The notes under the pieces: model-generated | What the model was told of the DNA's origin: nothing | Seen by the model: only the letters and a program-made list of their open reading frames with translations | Databases searched by the model: none | Shown here: piece after piece, positions 1-12,900 of the stretch | How the letters are laid out: each line of letters starts with the position of its first letter | Position numbering within the stretch: position 1 is the first letter of the stretch | Source: Lineus longissimus | Lineage: Eukaryota; Nemertea; Pilidiophora; Heteronemertea; Lineidae | Direction: 5' to 3' | Assembly: GCF_910592395.1 (NCBI RefSeq) | Contig: NC_088321.1 | Span: 10,228,001 to 10,292,000 of the forward strand | DNA length: 64,000 bases | Made by a program: the position numbers and the translations under genes

Positions 1-480
1 ACGACCAATGATAGTTTGTTTCGTTTCACCCACATACTGTATGTTGCATGTTTCACATTGGATACAATAAATGACATTATTGCTCTGACAACAGATGTTG
101 TTCTTTGTGTTGTAAGACCGGCCTGTGGTGCGGCTGGTGATCCTACCTGTGGTGTCCAGCCGTGGGCAGTATCGACACCTGTTGGGTGAGAGACAGATTA
201 GTTGGTTTGTCTCCGTAGTTGTACTTGTCCTGTTGTCAAGTTTTGCTCTGACTAAAAGGTCTCTCAGGTTTGGTGGGCGCCTGAAGCCTTCAGTGATGGG
301 GGATTCGAACAGATGTAATGTCGTTCGGTGCCTGGCAAGAATGTCTTTGTTTTCACTGATGATTATGTACGGTTCAGTTTGGGCTGGGTTGTACGTGGTG
401 ACAAAGAAGAAAGGTGGATTTGTCTCGTCCTTGGTCTGTGTATTTGGTTGTGCGCTGATGAGGGCTGAACTGTTTTGTGG
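1..480 (-). pseudogene. Penelope-like retroelement fragment: RT C-terminal linker and start of GIY-YIG endonuclease
   Basis: Read on the minus strand from a stop at 481-483 to the window edge, one frame stays open for 160 codons. It contains the segment typical of Penelope-like elements just after the reverse transcriptase: a VTTYNP word, then NLRDLLVRAKL, a Cys pair, and then IYCIQCETC followed by QYVGET. The last part matches the GIY-YIG nuclease pattern of an IY strand and YVGxT. Penelope elements use this nuclease together with the RT for target-primed insertion. The RT core with its YxDD box is not present, so this is a 5'-truncated piece or the rest was lost; the C-terminal half of the nuclease would lie left of the window. 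The plus-strand open frame over the same bases has no recognisable content. Confidence 0.75.
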
Positions 481-728
481 TCATGATTGTATGCAACTAA
501 TGTGGGTCTTTTGGGGTGGTCAGCACCGGTGCCTGCAGCAAGAATCTGTGATTGCAGTGACCTGCGGTCAATACCAAACCCATTGATAACAAGTTTTACC
601 CATAGATGAGATATCTTTTTGTCGAACTTTAATACAAGCGCTTATAATTGCAGGTTGCAGCAACAAATATCGCTTCAAGCTCACCATGCTCAAGAAAGTT
701 CTCAAATAGTTGTGTTCTCTCCTTTCAG
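481..728. other. Non-coding stretch ending in a 3' splice site
   Basis: No gene is visible. The stretch ends in a pyrimidine-rich tract and CAG at 719-728, which is the acceptor of the first RALBP1 exon seen in the window. No start codon, promoter or earlier RALBP1 exon was recognised. Confidence 0.5.
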
Positions 729-943
729 GAGTCCATCTCGAGGGTTGAAAAAACACAGCAAGCCGAGTTTCAAGTTTGCAAAAAAAGATAAATTTATCAT
801 CACAAAACGTGATAAGGATGAAAAGCGTGAAAAAGAAGGAAAGAAAGAAGAGAAGAAACGTGACGATGCGGCCAAGGATAAGAAGCGTCTGAAGAAAAAG
901 ACGAAGCTTGGTCTGGGGCTTCCTTTAGAGGCCACTACCACTG
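729..943 (+). CDS. RALBP1: RALBP1 exon: basic N-terminal region
   Basis: The exon follows a CAG at 726-728 and ends before GTAGGT. It encodes a Lys/Arg/Glu-rich stretch with SFKFAKKDKF and repeated KEEKK-type runs, as in the segment before the RhoGAP domain in other RalBP1 proteins. It ends after the first base of a codon that the next exon completes as Val. Confidence 0.8.
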
Positions 944-3900
944 GTAGGTTATCCCCCTGGGATGTAAAAAACCACTTAATTTCATGATATACTTGTATGT
1001 AAGTCTGAAACTTCTCTCAATTTCATGGAGTTAAATGGATTTTAAACGGTTTTCGCTTGGTACGCGGCCATCTTGGAAACCATTTTTAGCTCAGTTTTGT
1101 CACAGAATATTTATATAAACTGCCTTAGGAAGGAAATCTGAGCACCTCCACATTCAGCTGAGTGCCAGGGCCATGGGCCTCTTGTTTTGCTGAGCTTAAA
1201 TAGGGAGTAGGAAACGGCTGATCTTCAGTAGGTTTTTTACGACAGCTTCTATTCTGATTCTCTGTAGTTCTGTGAACGGGTAAGCTTTGTTTTAGCCAAA
1301 AAAAAATTTTTAAACCAAGGACTGTCCACCTGAAAAGAATTTTGAAATCAAAACGTTTAGACAGCTATTTTGTTTCTACATACCTGTTGCTGGGGATGAA
1401 GCACGTCGTCGCTGTTAACAATACCTCCTTTGAGTCTTTAAATATCTCGGTGTATTTGTGAAAAACTAATGTACGGTTGTTCTCAGACTACTTCTAGCCA
1501 CTGAATGTAATGGTTCATTCAATTTGACATCGCATTATTGGCAGCTGGGAGTAACACCTTTCCAACAACTTGATAGTTGCAATCATTCCTTTCGCTCTAA
1601 TCATAGTGTCGAACCACCTAGCTTCGTCTTCATTGATTGCAACACTTGAATTTGGAGAGGCTGTGATAAAAAAAGTATAATTTGCATGAAATATGAATTT
1701 TAGCTGTAAGCCAATGATTTGTCGCTATAAGTTGTGCATCTTCTATTTCAGTTGTTGATTGCAAGCCGATCTTCGGAGTTCCACTCCAGGTCGCCGTTGA
1801 GAGGAGTCGCTGTCATGACGGAATACAGCTGCCCTCTATATTCAGGGAATGTATCGACTACATCGAAGAGCATGGTTTATCATGTGAAGGCATTTACAGA
1901 ATCTCTGGCGTAAAATCAAAGATCCAGGCGTTAAAGGACAGTTATAACAAAGGGCGACCAGTTTATCTTTACGAACATGAACCAAATATTGTGGCCAGTC
2001 TTCTTAAGCAGTATCTACGTGAGCTTCCCGAACCCGTGCTGACCACTGCCCTCATGCCAAAGTTTGAGGAAGCTTCAAGTGAGTAAAGGGGCACAAAATT
2101 TGTGTTAAATGTATTTACTGGTGCCTCGGGAAAAGCGGAAATTCACAATGTTGTTGTGTAGTTACAATACATGCAAATTTACAGAAAATGGATGTTTATA
2201 GTATTAGTATTATATTCATTGCTTATTTACACAATTAGAAATTTTCAAATTTGAGCGAGATTTTTGAACGAAGAGAGTAGGTCTTTATATATTTGGATAT
2301 ACTACAGATGTACCTACATGTATAAACATGTATAAACTGCCAGATATTCGTGCTGCTTTATTTTTGCGTAATAATGCAAAATTTATAAAAAATGAAACAT
2401 AATTATTGACTTTGGCAGATTAAGAAATAACAAAACTTTGTGCAAATCAGTGTTTTTGACAAAATTGCAAAAAATAAAATGCCTACGAAGATTTTGTGGT
2501 TAACAGTAGGCATCATTTGTTCTCCGCACCTGTTTTAAAAGTATTTTTATTATTGCGTTTTAATCTTTTCACTGCGAATGACGTGCATGTCACATCTTGT
2601 CATCAGCGGTGGGCATGATCACTAGTTGCTCATTAGCAGGGCGTTTATACATTCCCTTTTCTATTTCAGCGATCAAAGACCCTCGGCGGAAGGTGGATGA
2701 GTTCAGTAAACTGGTGAAGGAACTGCCCATACCCAATCAGCTTCTCCTCTCATGGATGATTGTCCACATGTCACATATCATAGCAAGGGTGAGTTGATGA
2801 GATTGGGAGCAATTTCCAGACTTTTCCTAAAATGCTTTTTTCCCACCGAAGGAGTTTGCTGGAGATATCAGTTTACCCTCATCTGTGCATTCATGTGGTC
2901 GATCAATGCAATTACTAGGTAAAGTGCCGTCTGATTTTCAGCCCGATGAGATGTCTAGTAGTAGTATGGTTGCAGGAAACCCACCATTGATTTCACATTC
3001 CTTACTATAACTGATGAACAAGTCACCCTGTGGGTTTTAATTTTCTGTGGTATGATGGGGTGGCGTGGGAGAGGTGCCCTATCGATTTTGGGGTACTCGC
3101 GGATCTGGGAAGTGCGATCAAAATCAGATGTTAATACAAATTTTTAATTTCAGGCAAAGGAGAACAAGATGTCGTTACAAAACGTATCAATCGTGTTGTC
3201 CCCAACAATGCAGATAAGTCATCGTGTGCTCAATGTGCTCTTCACCTACTGCCTGGAGCTGTTCGCCAGTAACTGTATCAAAAGGTAAGTAAATGAAGTA
3301 CTATTAAATTCATTAGTGATTTTAGGAATCAAGTCAAAAATTGTACCATTAGAAAGTCAGGCATTTCCACCCTTTCAAAGCAAACTCTAAAGGCTAAAAA
3401 GCGCTTGCTTTGACTTGTAGCAAAGACTTAAATTTCCAAGCATTTGCTACAGTTTTATTCATACGAGTACAAGCAAATGCTTCAATAGCGGTGGAGAAAG
3501 CATATTCTAGTTTTTATTCATATGGCCCATTGATATGAGAGAAGAGGATGATGTAAGAGGTGGCATCAAAATCTGACGTCACAATCAAGAGCCTGCATTG
3601 TAGCCTGATTGATATAAGAGAAGAGGGTGATGTAAGAGATGGCATCATGCCTCATGTCACAATCAAGTAAGAGACCGCATTGTAGCCTGATTGATATAAG
3701 AGAAGAGGGTGATGTAAGAGATGGCATTGAGCCTGAATGATATAAGAGAAGGAGGTGATGTAAGAGATGGCATCATGCCTCATGTCACAGTCAAGTAAGA
3801 GACCGCATTGTAGCCTGATTGATATAAGAGAAGAGGGTGATGTAAGAGATGGCATCATGCCTCATGTCACAGTCAAGTAAGAGACTGCATTGTAGCCTGA

Positions 3901-6900
3901 TTGATATAAGAGAAGAGGGTGATGTAAGAGATGGCATCGTGCCTCATGTCACAGTCAAGTAAGAGACTGCATTGTAGCCTGAATGATATAAGAGAAGAGG
4001 GTGATGTAAGAGAAGTCATCATGCCTCATGTCACAATCAAGAGACTGCATTGTAGCCTTATGGGAGGGAATAGGGCAGTGTCACAAGAACTAATCTAAAC
4101 TCAAGGTAATGAAGGAGCGATTTGCACTGACCTACTTTTATGACCTTCTGCCCTTCTTTAAGACTGTTATAGCTAAAGTAGTTGTGTTTGGTATCGAACT
4201 AAAGATAATGAACAGTAGGTTTGTGCTAACCTATTTTCATTACCAACCGACCTACTTGGAGACGGTTAAAGCTAAAGGTGTCGTCCGTGTTTTATATCAA
4301 AATAAAAGTGTTGAAGAGTAGGTTTGCCCTGATCTACTTTTATGACCTAAAAAACAACTTAAACACCGATAGAGGAAGGCAGTCGCGTTAATGGTATCAA
4401 ACTAAGGGTATTGAAAGAGCAGTTTTGTGCTTACCTGCTTAAACACAGTTGAAGCAAAGGCAGTCATGTTTGTCATTACACTGAAGGTATTGAAGAGCGG
4501 ATGTGACAAAAGAACCCCTCAACTACTTCATTCACTGCAGTTCAAACCTTCACAACTGTCATCCACCCCAGGGGCCAAATTCAAAAAAGGGCGTTTAAGG
4601 GTTAGATGTGTGTAACTTCTCCCTAATTACTTTCAGGGCCTATTCATATTCTGTGAAGATTATGAAGGACCTGAATCAGTCTATTCAGTAGTTAAACGCT
4701 GTTTTAAGTTAAACACCCTTTATGAATTTGTCCCATTTGTCTAAGCTTGATTCCATCAAGTCTATGCACATCTTGGTATCTATCATATACCTACATTCTG
4801 GTACATGCATATATACTACTAGTTCCATTCTCTTGTCATTCATCTCATTCCTTGCTATTCAATTCTGCCAGCTATTCAGGCCACCAGGCCTCTAGTTAAT
4901 GAATGGTCGTGGGTACTGGGTTTACCTAGACAACTGCTGAAGGTTATTGACCATCTGTTCCTTATGACTTCAGATATGTCCCGCCCCTGAAGCCTGCCAC
5001 GTCCAAATGGTCGCTTGAACTCCCCGACAGCCCTAATGCCATTGAAGAGGAGCTAACTAAACAAGAGTCTCTCCTGAACCAACTCCATGATGAGATGTCG
5101 CGGGGTTTTCACGACCCTGAGAAAGAGGAGCAGCTGTGGGAGGTACAGAGGGTGGTCACACAGTTAAAGAGAAAGGTAATATTAGACAAGATTAGCAAGA
5201 TTAGCAGCTGAGTACCAGTCTGAATCCTAGTGGGAACCGTATTGGAATCTTCAGTTCATCCGGTCAGCAGCGTCAATACTCCAGTTGGAGTTGATGTACA
5301 TGAATGTGTGCGCACCAGCTTTCAAAATTTGGCGAAATTTGCACCTGACGTCCATTTTAAAGATGATTCTTACCTTTATTGAAAAGTACATAACTGGCAA
5401 TAAGCGCTTCGCAGCGATCCTATAAATCTAGATACAATAAGGAAATGCCCTGAATCTAGGATGAGAAAAGAGAAATTGGTAGTAGTAGATGCAACACTAT
5501 CCGTGTTTTACGTGTACAAAATATTAACTTATGGAAAAACCTTTCCCAGTTAGTGACTTAGAACTCGGGAGTGGGGCGGCTGCTAATCCTGTCCATAGTT
5601 TTGACCCCCCGGTGCCCCTTATTGCTAGGAGGGGGTTATTGTTGTTGCATGCAGGGATTTCAAATTGCAGAGTCTAGGTAGATATCAAGTCTCCTCTGCA
5701 AATTAGATATACTAAATACAGCTGTCATCAGAATTGAAGCATGCAACTGTTATGACTGGATATATCGCAGACAGGATGTTGTTATGAAAAGGTTAAACCG
5801 TAATCTAACTTGCCACTAAAGTTTTTGTTGGGTTTTTTCAGTTAAAATTTGCGAGAAAGAAAACTCTAGATTCCGGAAAAGTCACCCGTCAGGGTCAAGG
5901 TCAAAGGTTACCGTCTGCTGGGGATGAAGACATTGTATTGAACTTTGACCTCCAGAAACCTGAAGAAATCCAGGACAAGGATGTTGGGGATGCTAAGGCC
6001 AAGGACAGTGGTGCTCGGGTCAAGGTTGTGGAGGACGTCAAGGTCACAGATGGTGCTAAGGACAGAATAGAAATAACAGAAGAGACGGAACCTGTTGAAG
6101 CCAAAGAAGAGTCTAGTCCAGTTGTCGCCACGGAAACTGTCGCCAAGAATACAGAAAGTGGGGAGAAGCAGGTTGGTGGTTTCATATTTAATCTTGAACT
6201 ATTTGAATCCAGAGCACCTGATCAGAGTTCAAGTATTGAGGGTAGTTGGCTGCAAATCTAAATATGTGCACAACCATTCTATACCCTACTATTTGTGTAT
6301 ACTTGTGCATGCACAGTGCCAACTATACAAGGAGACTAAACTAATTTATATGTGCTCGCCAACAAAATATTGTTGTGGTCGAAACTTTTATGTACTATTC
6401 TGTACAAGCAAAAAATATGATTACAAGCAAGCACACTTGAGTATTTCTGGTACCAATGTGGAAAATTTCCATACTCTCCTTAGAAAGTTCCCCAAAAAGC
6501 ATGGCGCTACACCAAGGCTCTCAATGAATCTCTGTGCTTCCACGGTTCCTGCGTTCTTACGCAGAAAGTGAGCCTGGAATTCCAAGGAAAGTGTATGGAG
6601 AACAGAATTGTGGGTTATTCATATAGCTCAGGTTTGAACCCCCCCCCCCCCCCCCCCTCCTGCCTCCTACATTATTTCTTGGCGTGTTTCCAGTAATTAT
6701 TTTTAATATTAGAAAATTAAGAACATTTTCAAAACATATTGACATGACAATTTATTGGGAAGCTCCTGATCGGAGGATGGTCCCATTTGAATCTTGATCA
6801 AATATTTTTAATTTTCATATATGATTTTTCCCCTAAATCTTTATTTTCTGTACTTTTGTAGGTGAAGAAACTGAGTCTTTTCCTTAGTATAATAGTTCTC

Positions 6901-9900
6901 ATCCCCGCTATAATGCTGTACAGTATTTTCCGGGATGGGGGCCTTCGTAAGTTTTTTAACAGTAATGTAGCATGTGCGACGAGTTAGCTACTAACAGGGC
7001 AATGAAAATGTAAGATTTTCTTTGAAATTTAGACTTTGGACATTTTTGTTCTAAATACACATGTTTGAGAGTTCTGTTGATTTTAAATTTTAGGCTTTGG
7101 AAAATGCAACATTTTTGAAAAGCACATCCTGATTTACACAGTTTTTTGCTGGGATGAGGACCATCGTAGGTTTTGCTGTGTTAATGTCGCATACACCAAG
7201 AGTAAGATCACACAAATTCAATAAGATAGTTTGATGGGATGCTAGGTGACATGATTTTCTTAGTCGGAGGAAGGGAAATAAATCAAGACAAAAACTCATA
7301 GGATTTCAAAATATACAACCCATTGTGAACAACACCATGTCAACAAACACTGCTTTGGTTGACATTACCAATCTGCTCTATAACAGTTGTGACCTAATGA
7401 TAATGGCTAGGTTACACCTTAGATGATTTAGAGCTACTGCTATTGTGATCACCAATGTGAGTAGTGAAACCTATTAAGCAAGGAAGGGTTTTCAATATTT
7501 AGTTTTCATCTATGTCAGCAGGTGACTTTTGGTGCTGGTTGATGGTTGTTTAATCATTATTAAGAGAAAATAATTCATTTTCCAAGGTATTAAATTGGTG
7601 TGGCCTTATAGTTACATTTGAAGAATCATGAGTGTTTTAGGTACAGTACGGTATGTGCCAGTAAATGTTTGCTCTAGAAGAATGGCTTTTCACTACTAAC
7701 ACTTTTTAGTCGCAAGGTCTAATTATGAAATAATTTCCAATCAAAGTGAGCATCTGTCATGATGATACATGTAGTTGTTACTTCAAGTATACTGCTTTGT
7801 GGCCTTTCCTGTATCTGAGTGGTTCATACCAGTAAAAACCTAATTTATTCTTATCTCATATGTGACCTGCTATGATAAAATGAGTCGCATGTCGCTCTGA
7901 GCTTGACAAGTTGAGACGGACTGGTTGTTCATTTCACTATTGTCTGCCTTTTGTGAAATCTGAGCATATCAATTTCTTCTGTTATGTTCTGGTGTCATTT
8001 TAGGCTCATCTTCTGTGCGACATGCGACTCATTTTGCCATGGTGGGTCACGTATTTGCATGTGAGTGATATCACATTTTATAATCAAGAACTAGACTTGC
8101 CTGACAGACTTACTCCACTCTGCCTAGAAAAGTTTGCCTGTCATATCCTTGTATCATATATTGATGGATGATGGACATGTATTGGACCAATTATTTTTAG
8201 CTCAGCTGACAAGGTCAGTGGATTTCGTCAAATAGCTATTCGAATGGTGTCCGTCCTTCCATCCATACTTCCATTCATTCATCCGTTCCATTCATTGGGC
8301 ATTTTGTAACCGTAAGACCTTGGCACTTCAAATCAGGCCGTCAGGAACAACAGCCCAAGATATGCTGCGGACACAAAATTCAGCGCGATTCGACTGAAAT
8401 TCAGCTCACCAGGGGGCAAAAAGTGTAAATTCCAGCAGATAGAAGTTTAAAATAAAGTTGAAGAGGTCTGCATTATATTGAGGTTTTGATGTAAAATAGA
8501 TCAGTTTCCATTTATGTCACCAGTTGGCTGTGTTGGGCAAAAGTGTAAGTTGGCACATTGCCAGCCGTGTTTGAATTTCGAGGTTTGAGGCAATACCTCC
8601 GCATCCCTAGCAACGTCACAGTTGCGCAGTTATGTTCTGCGTGCCTGAAGATGCATGTAGACAACAGCCATTTTATGTCGTTCATACTCTACCCAGGTCA
8701 GACTTTTGCATGTGTACTCCATTCGGACACACCCGAGGAAGAAATAGTCTATTTATAATAGAAATCTCTCTGACATCGTTATTACCGTCCTTTCTTTCTT
8801 CTTTGGGTGTTCCACCCTTTGTTTTGGACCTCCTGCCCTTCAGGGCGGGTTTCCGAGGTCCGTTTACGGGTGTATCGGGGATTCATAGTCCCCGGCCCGG
8901 TTCTTCCCGACACGGGTAGTTCCGCCCCCATTGGGCCGGACCCTTTCGCCCCCGGGATGCCTTCCTCTTCTCCCGGCACCGCCGGCAAGAAGATGAAGAA
9001 GGTGAGGAGAGGAGCACGGCCCTCAAAGGGAAGGGGGTCTTTGACTCCCTCTCCCTCGCCCTCCTCACGGACCCCCGCTAAGCGGCGAGGTCCACGGGGC
9101 TCTGGGGGGTTTCGACCCCTCCCGACCCCTCCCCCCAGGCCAGGCACCCCTCTTTTGGGGGTGTGCCCCCTGGGGAGGCCTTGGGTTTGAGTGTTGGTGA
9201 CCCTGATTCAGGGACACTCCCCAAGGTTAGCCCTGCCCCCTTTCCAGGGGTGGGATTCTGGACATTTTACGTCCCGATCCCCCCGCCGACGCCCCCTCCT
9301 GTCATGGGTTGGTGAGCAGCGTCGCCCCCGGTGAGCCGCCTGTTATTTCAGGTGTGCTCCCCGTCCCCCTCCGGGGTTTGCGACGGGGTTGCGGCCGCTG
9401 CCCTTGCCGGCGGCAGCTGGCTCTGCCAGCGCCACGGTTGAGTCCACGGCCACTCCGGGGATCCGCCACCCCTTCGCTTTGGGGCGGGCTCGTCCGTCCG
9501 ACCCTCACTCTGTGAGTCGGTCGTCTCTGCGGACGCCCCCTGGCGGGGCAAGACCGGTTTTCACCTTCCCGTCTTTGCCGTCGTTCACCGCACCCGGAGG
9601 TGTCCTGCCCGGTGTGGGCAGGGGGTCGGTGATCGACCACTATTCACGGGCATGGGCCTTGGTGCCCCCCCCCCCCCGTTATGGGTGCCGTCAGACCGAC
9701 TATTTCCCCGGTCCGACCCCACCCTGCTCTGTCGGGTATGTCGGGGTTGACGGGTGTGGCTGCCGGTCAGGCATGCCCCCCTCCCCCCCCTCCCGTGTCT
9801 GCCCCACGGGAGTCCGATTTGAGCTCTGAGCCTCTGCCTCTTGCTTCCTCTCTCACGGAGGATCAACGGCAGTTGCTTAGGAGCCTGACGGACCGCATGG

Positions 9901-12900
9901 AGGCTTCCAACCTCCATGACAAGTCCTCGGCTTGCCCGGCCAAGAGGCCGGTGGCTTTTGATTTGAGTCATCAGCCAATGGACTGTGAGTTTAGCGACTC
10001 ACAGTCTTTTTCGGCCTCTCAGGCTGACCCCCCCTCTGGGGGTGAGGACTCCGCCATTGTCGCGGGTATGCGCGACTTGCGCGCTCTTGTTCGGCAATTT
10101 GTGCCGCAAGACACATGTCCTCTCCCGACGGTCAACCCCGCCCTCGGTAAGGTGCCGTTCGACTTGTTCGGCGACGCCTCCAAGCAGGAGTCGGATGCGG
10201 TCCCTGACCGGGCTTTCCAAGAATTGCCCGCGTCTCCGGCCCTGATTAGAGCCTCCACATGGTTGGATACGGCTCTCAGGGATACAGCACCTTCTTGCGG
10301 GGGTCACCAGCCCGCCCTGGTCTCGACGCTCCCGTCTACGGGACCGGGTGCCTGGACTCAGGCTGGGAAGTGATTCACGACCGCTTCCCCTCCAAGCCTG
10401 TCCTATAGATCCGATTATTATCAGGTCTCACCGTCGGGAACCGACCTGGTTTCACTGTCGCCCCTCAAGGACGACATCCAACTTTCGGGTTTGGTACCCC
10501 CTAAAGTCCTCTCTTCTTCGGCCTTAAAGGATGCGAAGAATGACGAGGCCCTGGCTAAGGAGACCCAGGCGGTGTTATCCTACGCCGACCTGACTCTGTG
10601 TGCCCTTACCAGGTCTCTAGCCGCGGATGCCTCGGAGGAACAGCGTATTCTCGCGATGTCCCTCCAGCAGTCCCTGCAGCATGCCAGTGATCTGACTGCT
10701 AAGCAGGCGGCTAACGGCGTGCTAAAACGCCGCGACCTGCTCATCGGGGGGTTGAGCACGGTCAGGTCACAGTTTCTGCGGGGGGGCATTAAGGACCGCT
10801 CCATTGAGCGGCCCTTTCTTGTTTCATGACTCCCTGCCTGACACCATGGGTGCTCAGGCACAGTCTGATCGCATGATGGAGTCAGTCTCGACTCCCCAGG
10901 CCGCCCCCGTCCGCGTTCCTATTCACAGGCCGCGGGCAGGGGACAACAGGTGGGGTCTCGACGCCCCCGAGGTTCGTCGGCTCCTCGTGGGCCTTCGTCC
11001 TCGCGTGGCTCCTCCTCCTTTCGTCCCCAAGGGCAGGCAGAAGCTGCGGCTCCCTCTCGCCGCTCCAATAAGCGTCACCGCTCCTCAGGCAGGGGCGGGG
11101 GCAGCGGGCAGCCCAAGCGTCCCTTCCAAGAGAAGGGTCGCGGGGGCAAGCGCAAGTGACTCTTTAGTCCTTCCTCCTGCGCCTCCAGGTGGCGCCCCCA
11201 CAGTTGGCGTCGTGGGTGGCAGACTGCGACACTTCGCAGACTTTTGGGACCGGTGGTGTCAAAAAGACTCCCCCGTGCCGGATATGCTCCGACACGGTGT
11301 CCGATTGGACTTTTCCCGTCCCCCCCCTATGACGTCGACCCCCACCCCGGTGTCCCCGCCAGTAGACCCCGTCAGGGCGCTTGCCCTTCGATCGGAGGTC
11401 CTGTCTCTTCTCAAGAAGCAGGCAGTGAGGCTGGTGGACAACCATTCCTCCCCGGGCTTTTACAGCCACGTCTTCTTGGTCCCCAAGAAGTCGGGGAAGT
11501 GGAGACTGGTCATCGACCTGTCCACCTTGAATCGGTTCCTCCGGGTCCCCAGCTTCAAGATGGAGACAACCAGGTCAGTAGCGGTCGCGGTGCAGCCCAA
11601 CGATTGGGCTATCTCTCTGGACCTTCAGGACGCGTATTTACACGTCCCGGTCCATCCAGAGTTTCAGCCCTTCCTTCGTTTTTCTTCGAAGGAAAGGTTT
11701 ATCAGTTTCAGGCCCTTCCTTTCGGCCTGGCTTCTGCTCCGCTGATTTTCACAACAGTCGTCAAGGCGTTTGCCGCGCCTTTTCACGCCATGGGCTTAAA
11801 GCTCCATTGCTATCTCGACGACTGGCTGCTACGGCACCAGGCTCATCGCCGTCTGGGAAAGCAGGCAAAGTTTCTGCTCGTCACAACCGGACAGGCAGGG
11901 TGGTTGATAAATTGGGACAAATCCGAGCTGGACGCAGCTCAGGATTATGTCTTCGTGGGGGTGCGATTTCGCACACGAGAGGGCCTGATGTCCCCCCCCT
12001 CCGGACCGAATTCGCAAGATTCGGTCCTTGGTCGGGATTTTTCGCCGTCAGGACAGCGCCACAGCCCGACAGTTTCTGTCGCTGCTGGGGCTGCTCAATT
12101 CGGCAGCGGACCAGGTTCCTTTCGGCCGCCTGTATATGCGCCCACTCCAGCTCCTCCTGCTGTCGAGTTGGCGTCCATTCACGGACTCCCTCGACCAGCG
12201 TATATTTATCCCGGGGTCTCTCCTGGGGGAGGTGTGGAGTTTCTGGGGTTCGGAGACGGAGCTTCTCCGCGGAGTGCAGCTAAGCCCTCCGTCGCCCCAG
12301 ATGTCCCTATTCACGGACGCCTCCCTTTATGGTTGGGGCGCCCATTTGAACGAAGGGGATCTGACCACCAAGGGCACGTGGTCAGAGGAGGATGCGCGTC
12401 TCTCGATCAATATCCTCGAGATGCAGGCTGTCATCCTGGCCGTGAGGGCCTTCACGTCTCATCTGAGGGGTCACAGGGTTTCTCTTTTCTCCGACAATTC
12501 GACGGTGGTCGCTTATATTCGGAGACAGGGGGGGACGAGATCCGACACATTGTGCCGTCTCACTTGGGAGCTCCTGCAGCTTTGTCGCCGCTTGGATATC
12601 CAGCTCCTCCCCCGTCACATCCCCGGCAAGAGAAATATCTTGGCCGATGCCCTTTCCAGGTCGGACCGTCTGGTCCAGACAGAGTGGACCCTCCATCGCG
12701 AGGTGGTCTCTCGTCTGGGGGCCCTGTGGGATGCTCCGGTCGTGGACTTGTTTGCGACTCTGTTGAACAAGAGGTTCCCCCTGTACTACTCACCCCTCCC
12801 GGACGGGGAGGCCTTGGGAGTGGACAGCCTGTCGGCCTCCTGGGACGGCCTCAATGCTTATGCATACCCGCCAACCCCTCTGTTGCTACCGGTACTCAAC

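Noticed and set aside
125-586. 153-codon plus-strand open frame
   Set aside because: It is the antisense shadow of the Penelope-like GIY-YIG frame and has no recognisable motif.
3531-4060. Regular repeats resembling a CRISPR array
   Set aside because: The whole 82-bp unit is repeated with no unique spacers, and the context is an animal intron.
8782-11159. Many long open frames on both strands of the GC-rich DIRS copy 1
   Set aside because: High GC lowers stop frequency; only frames that align with copy 2 were kept.
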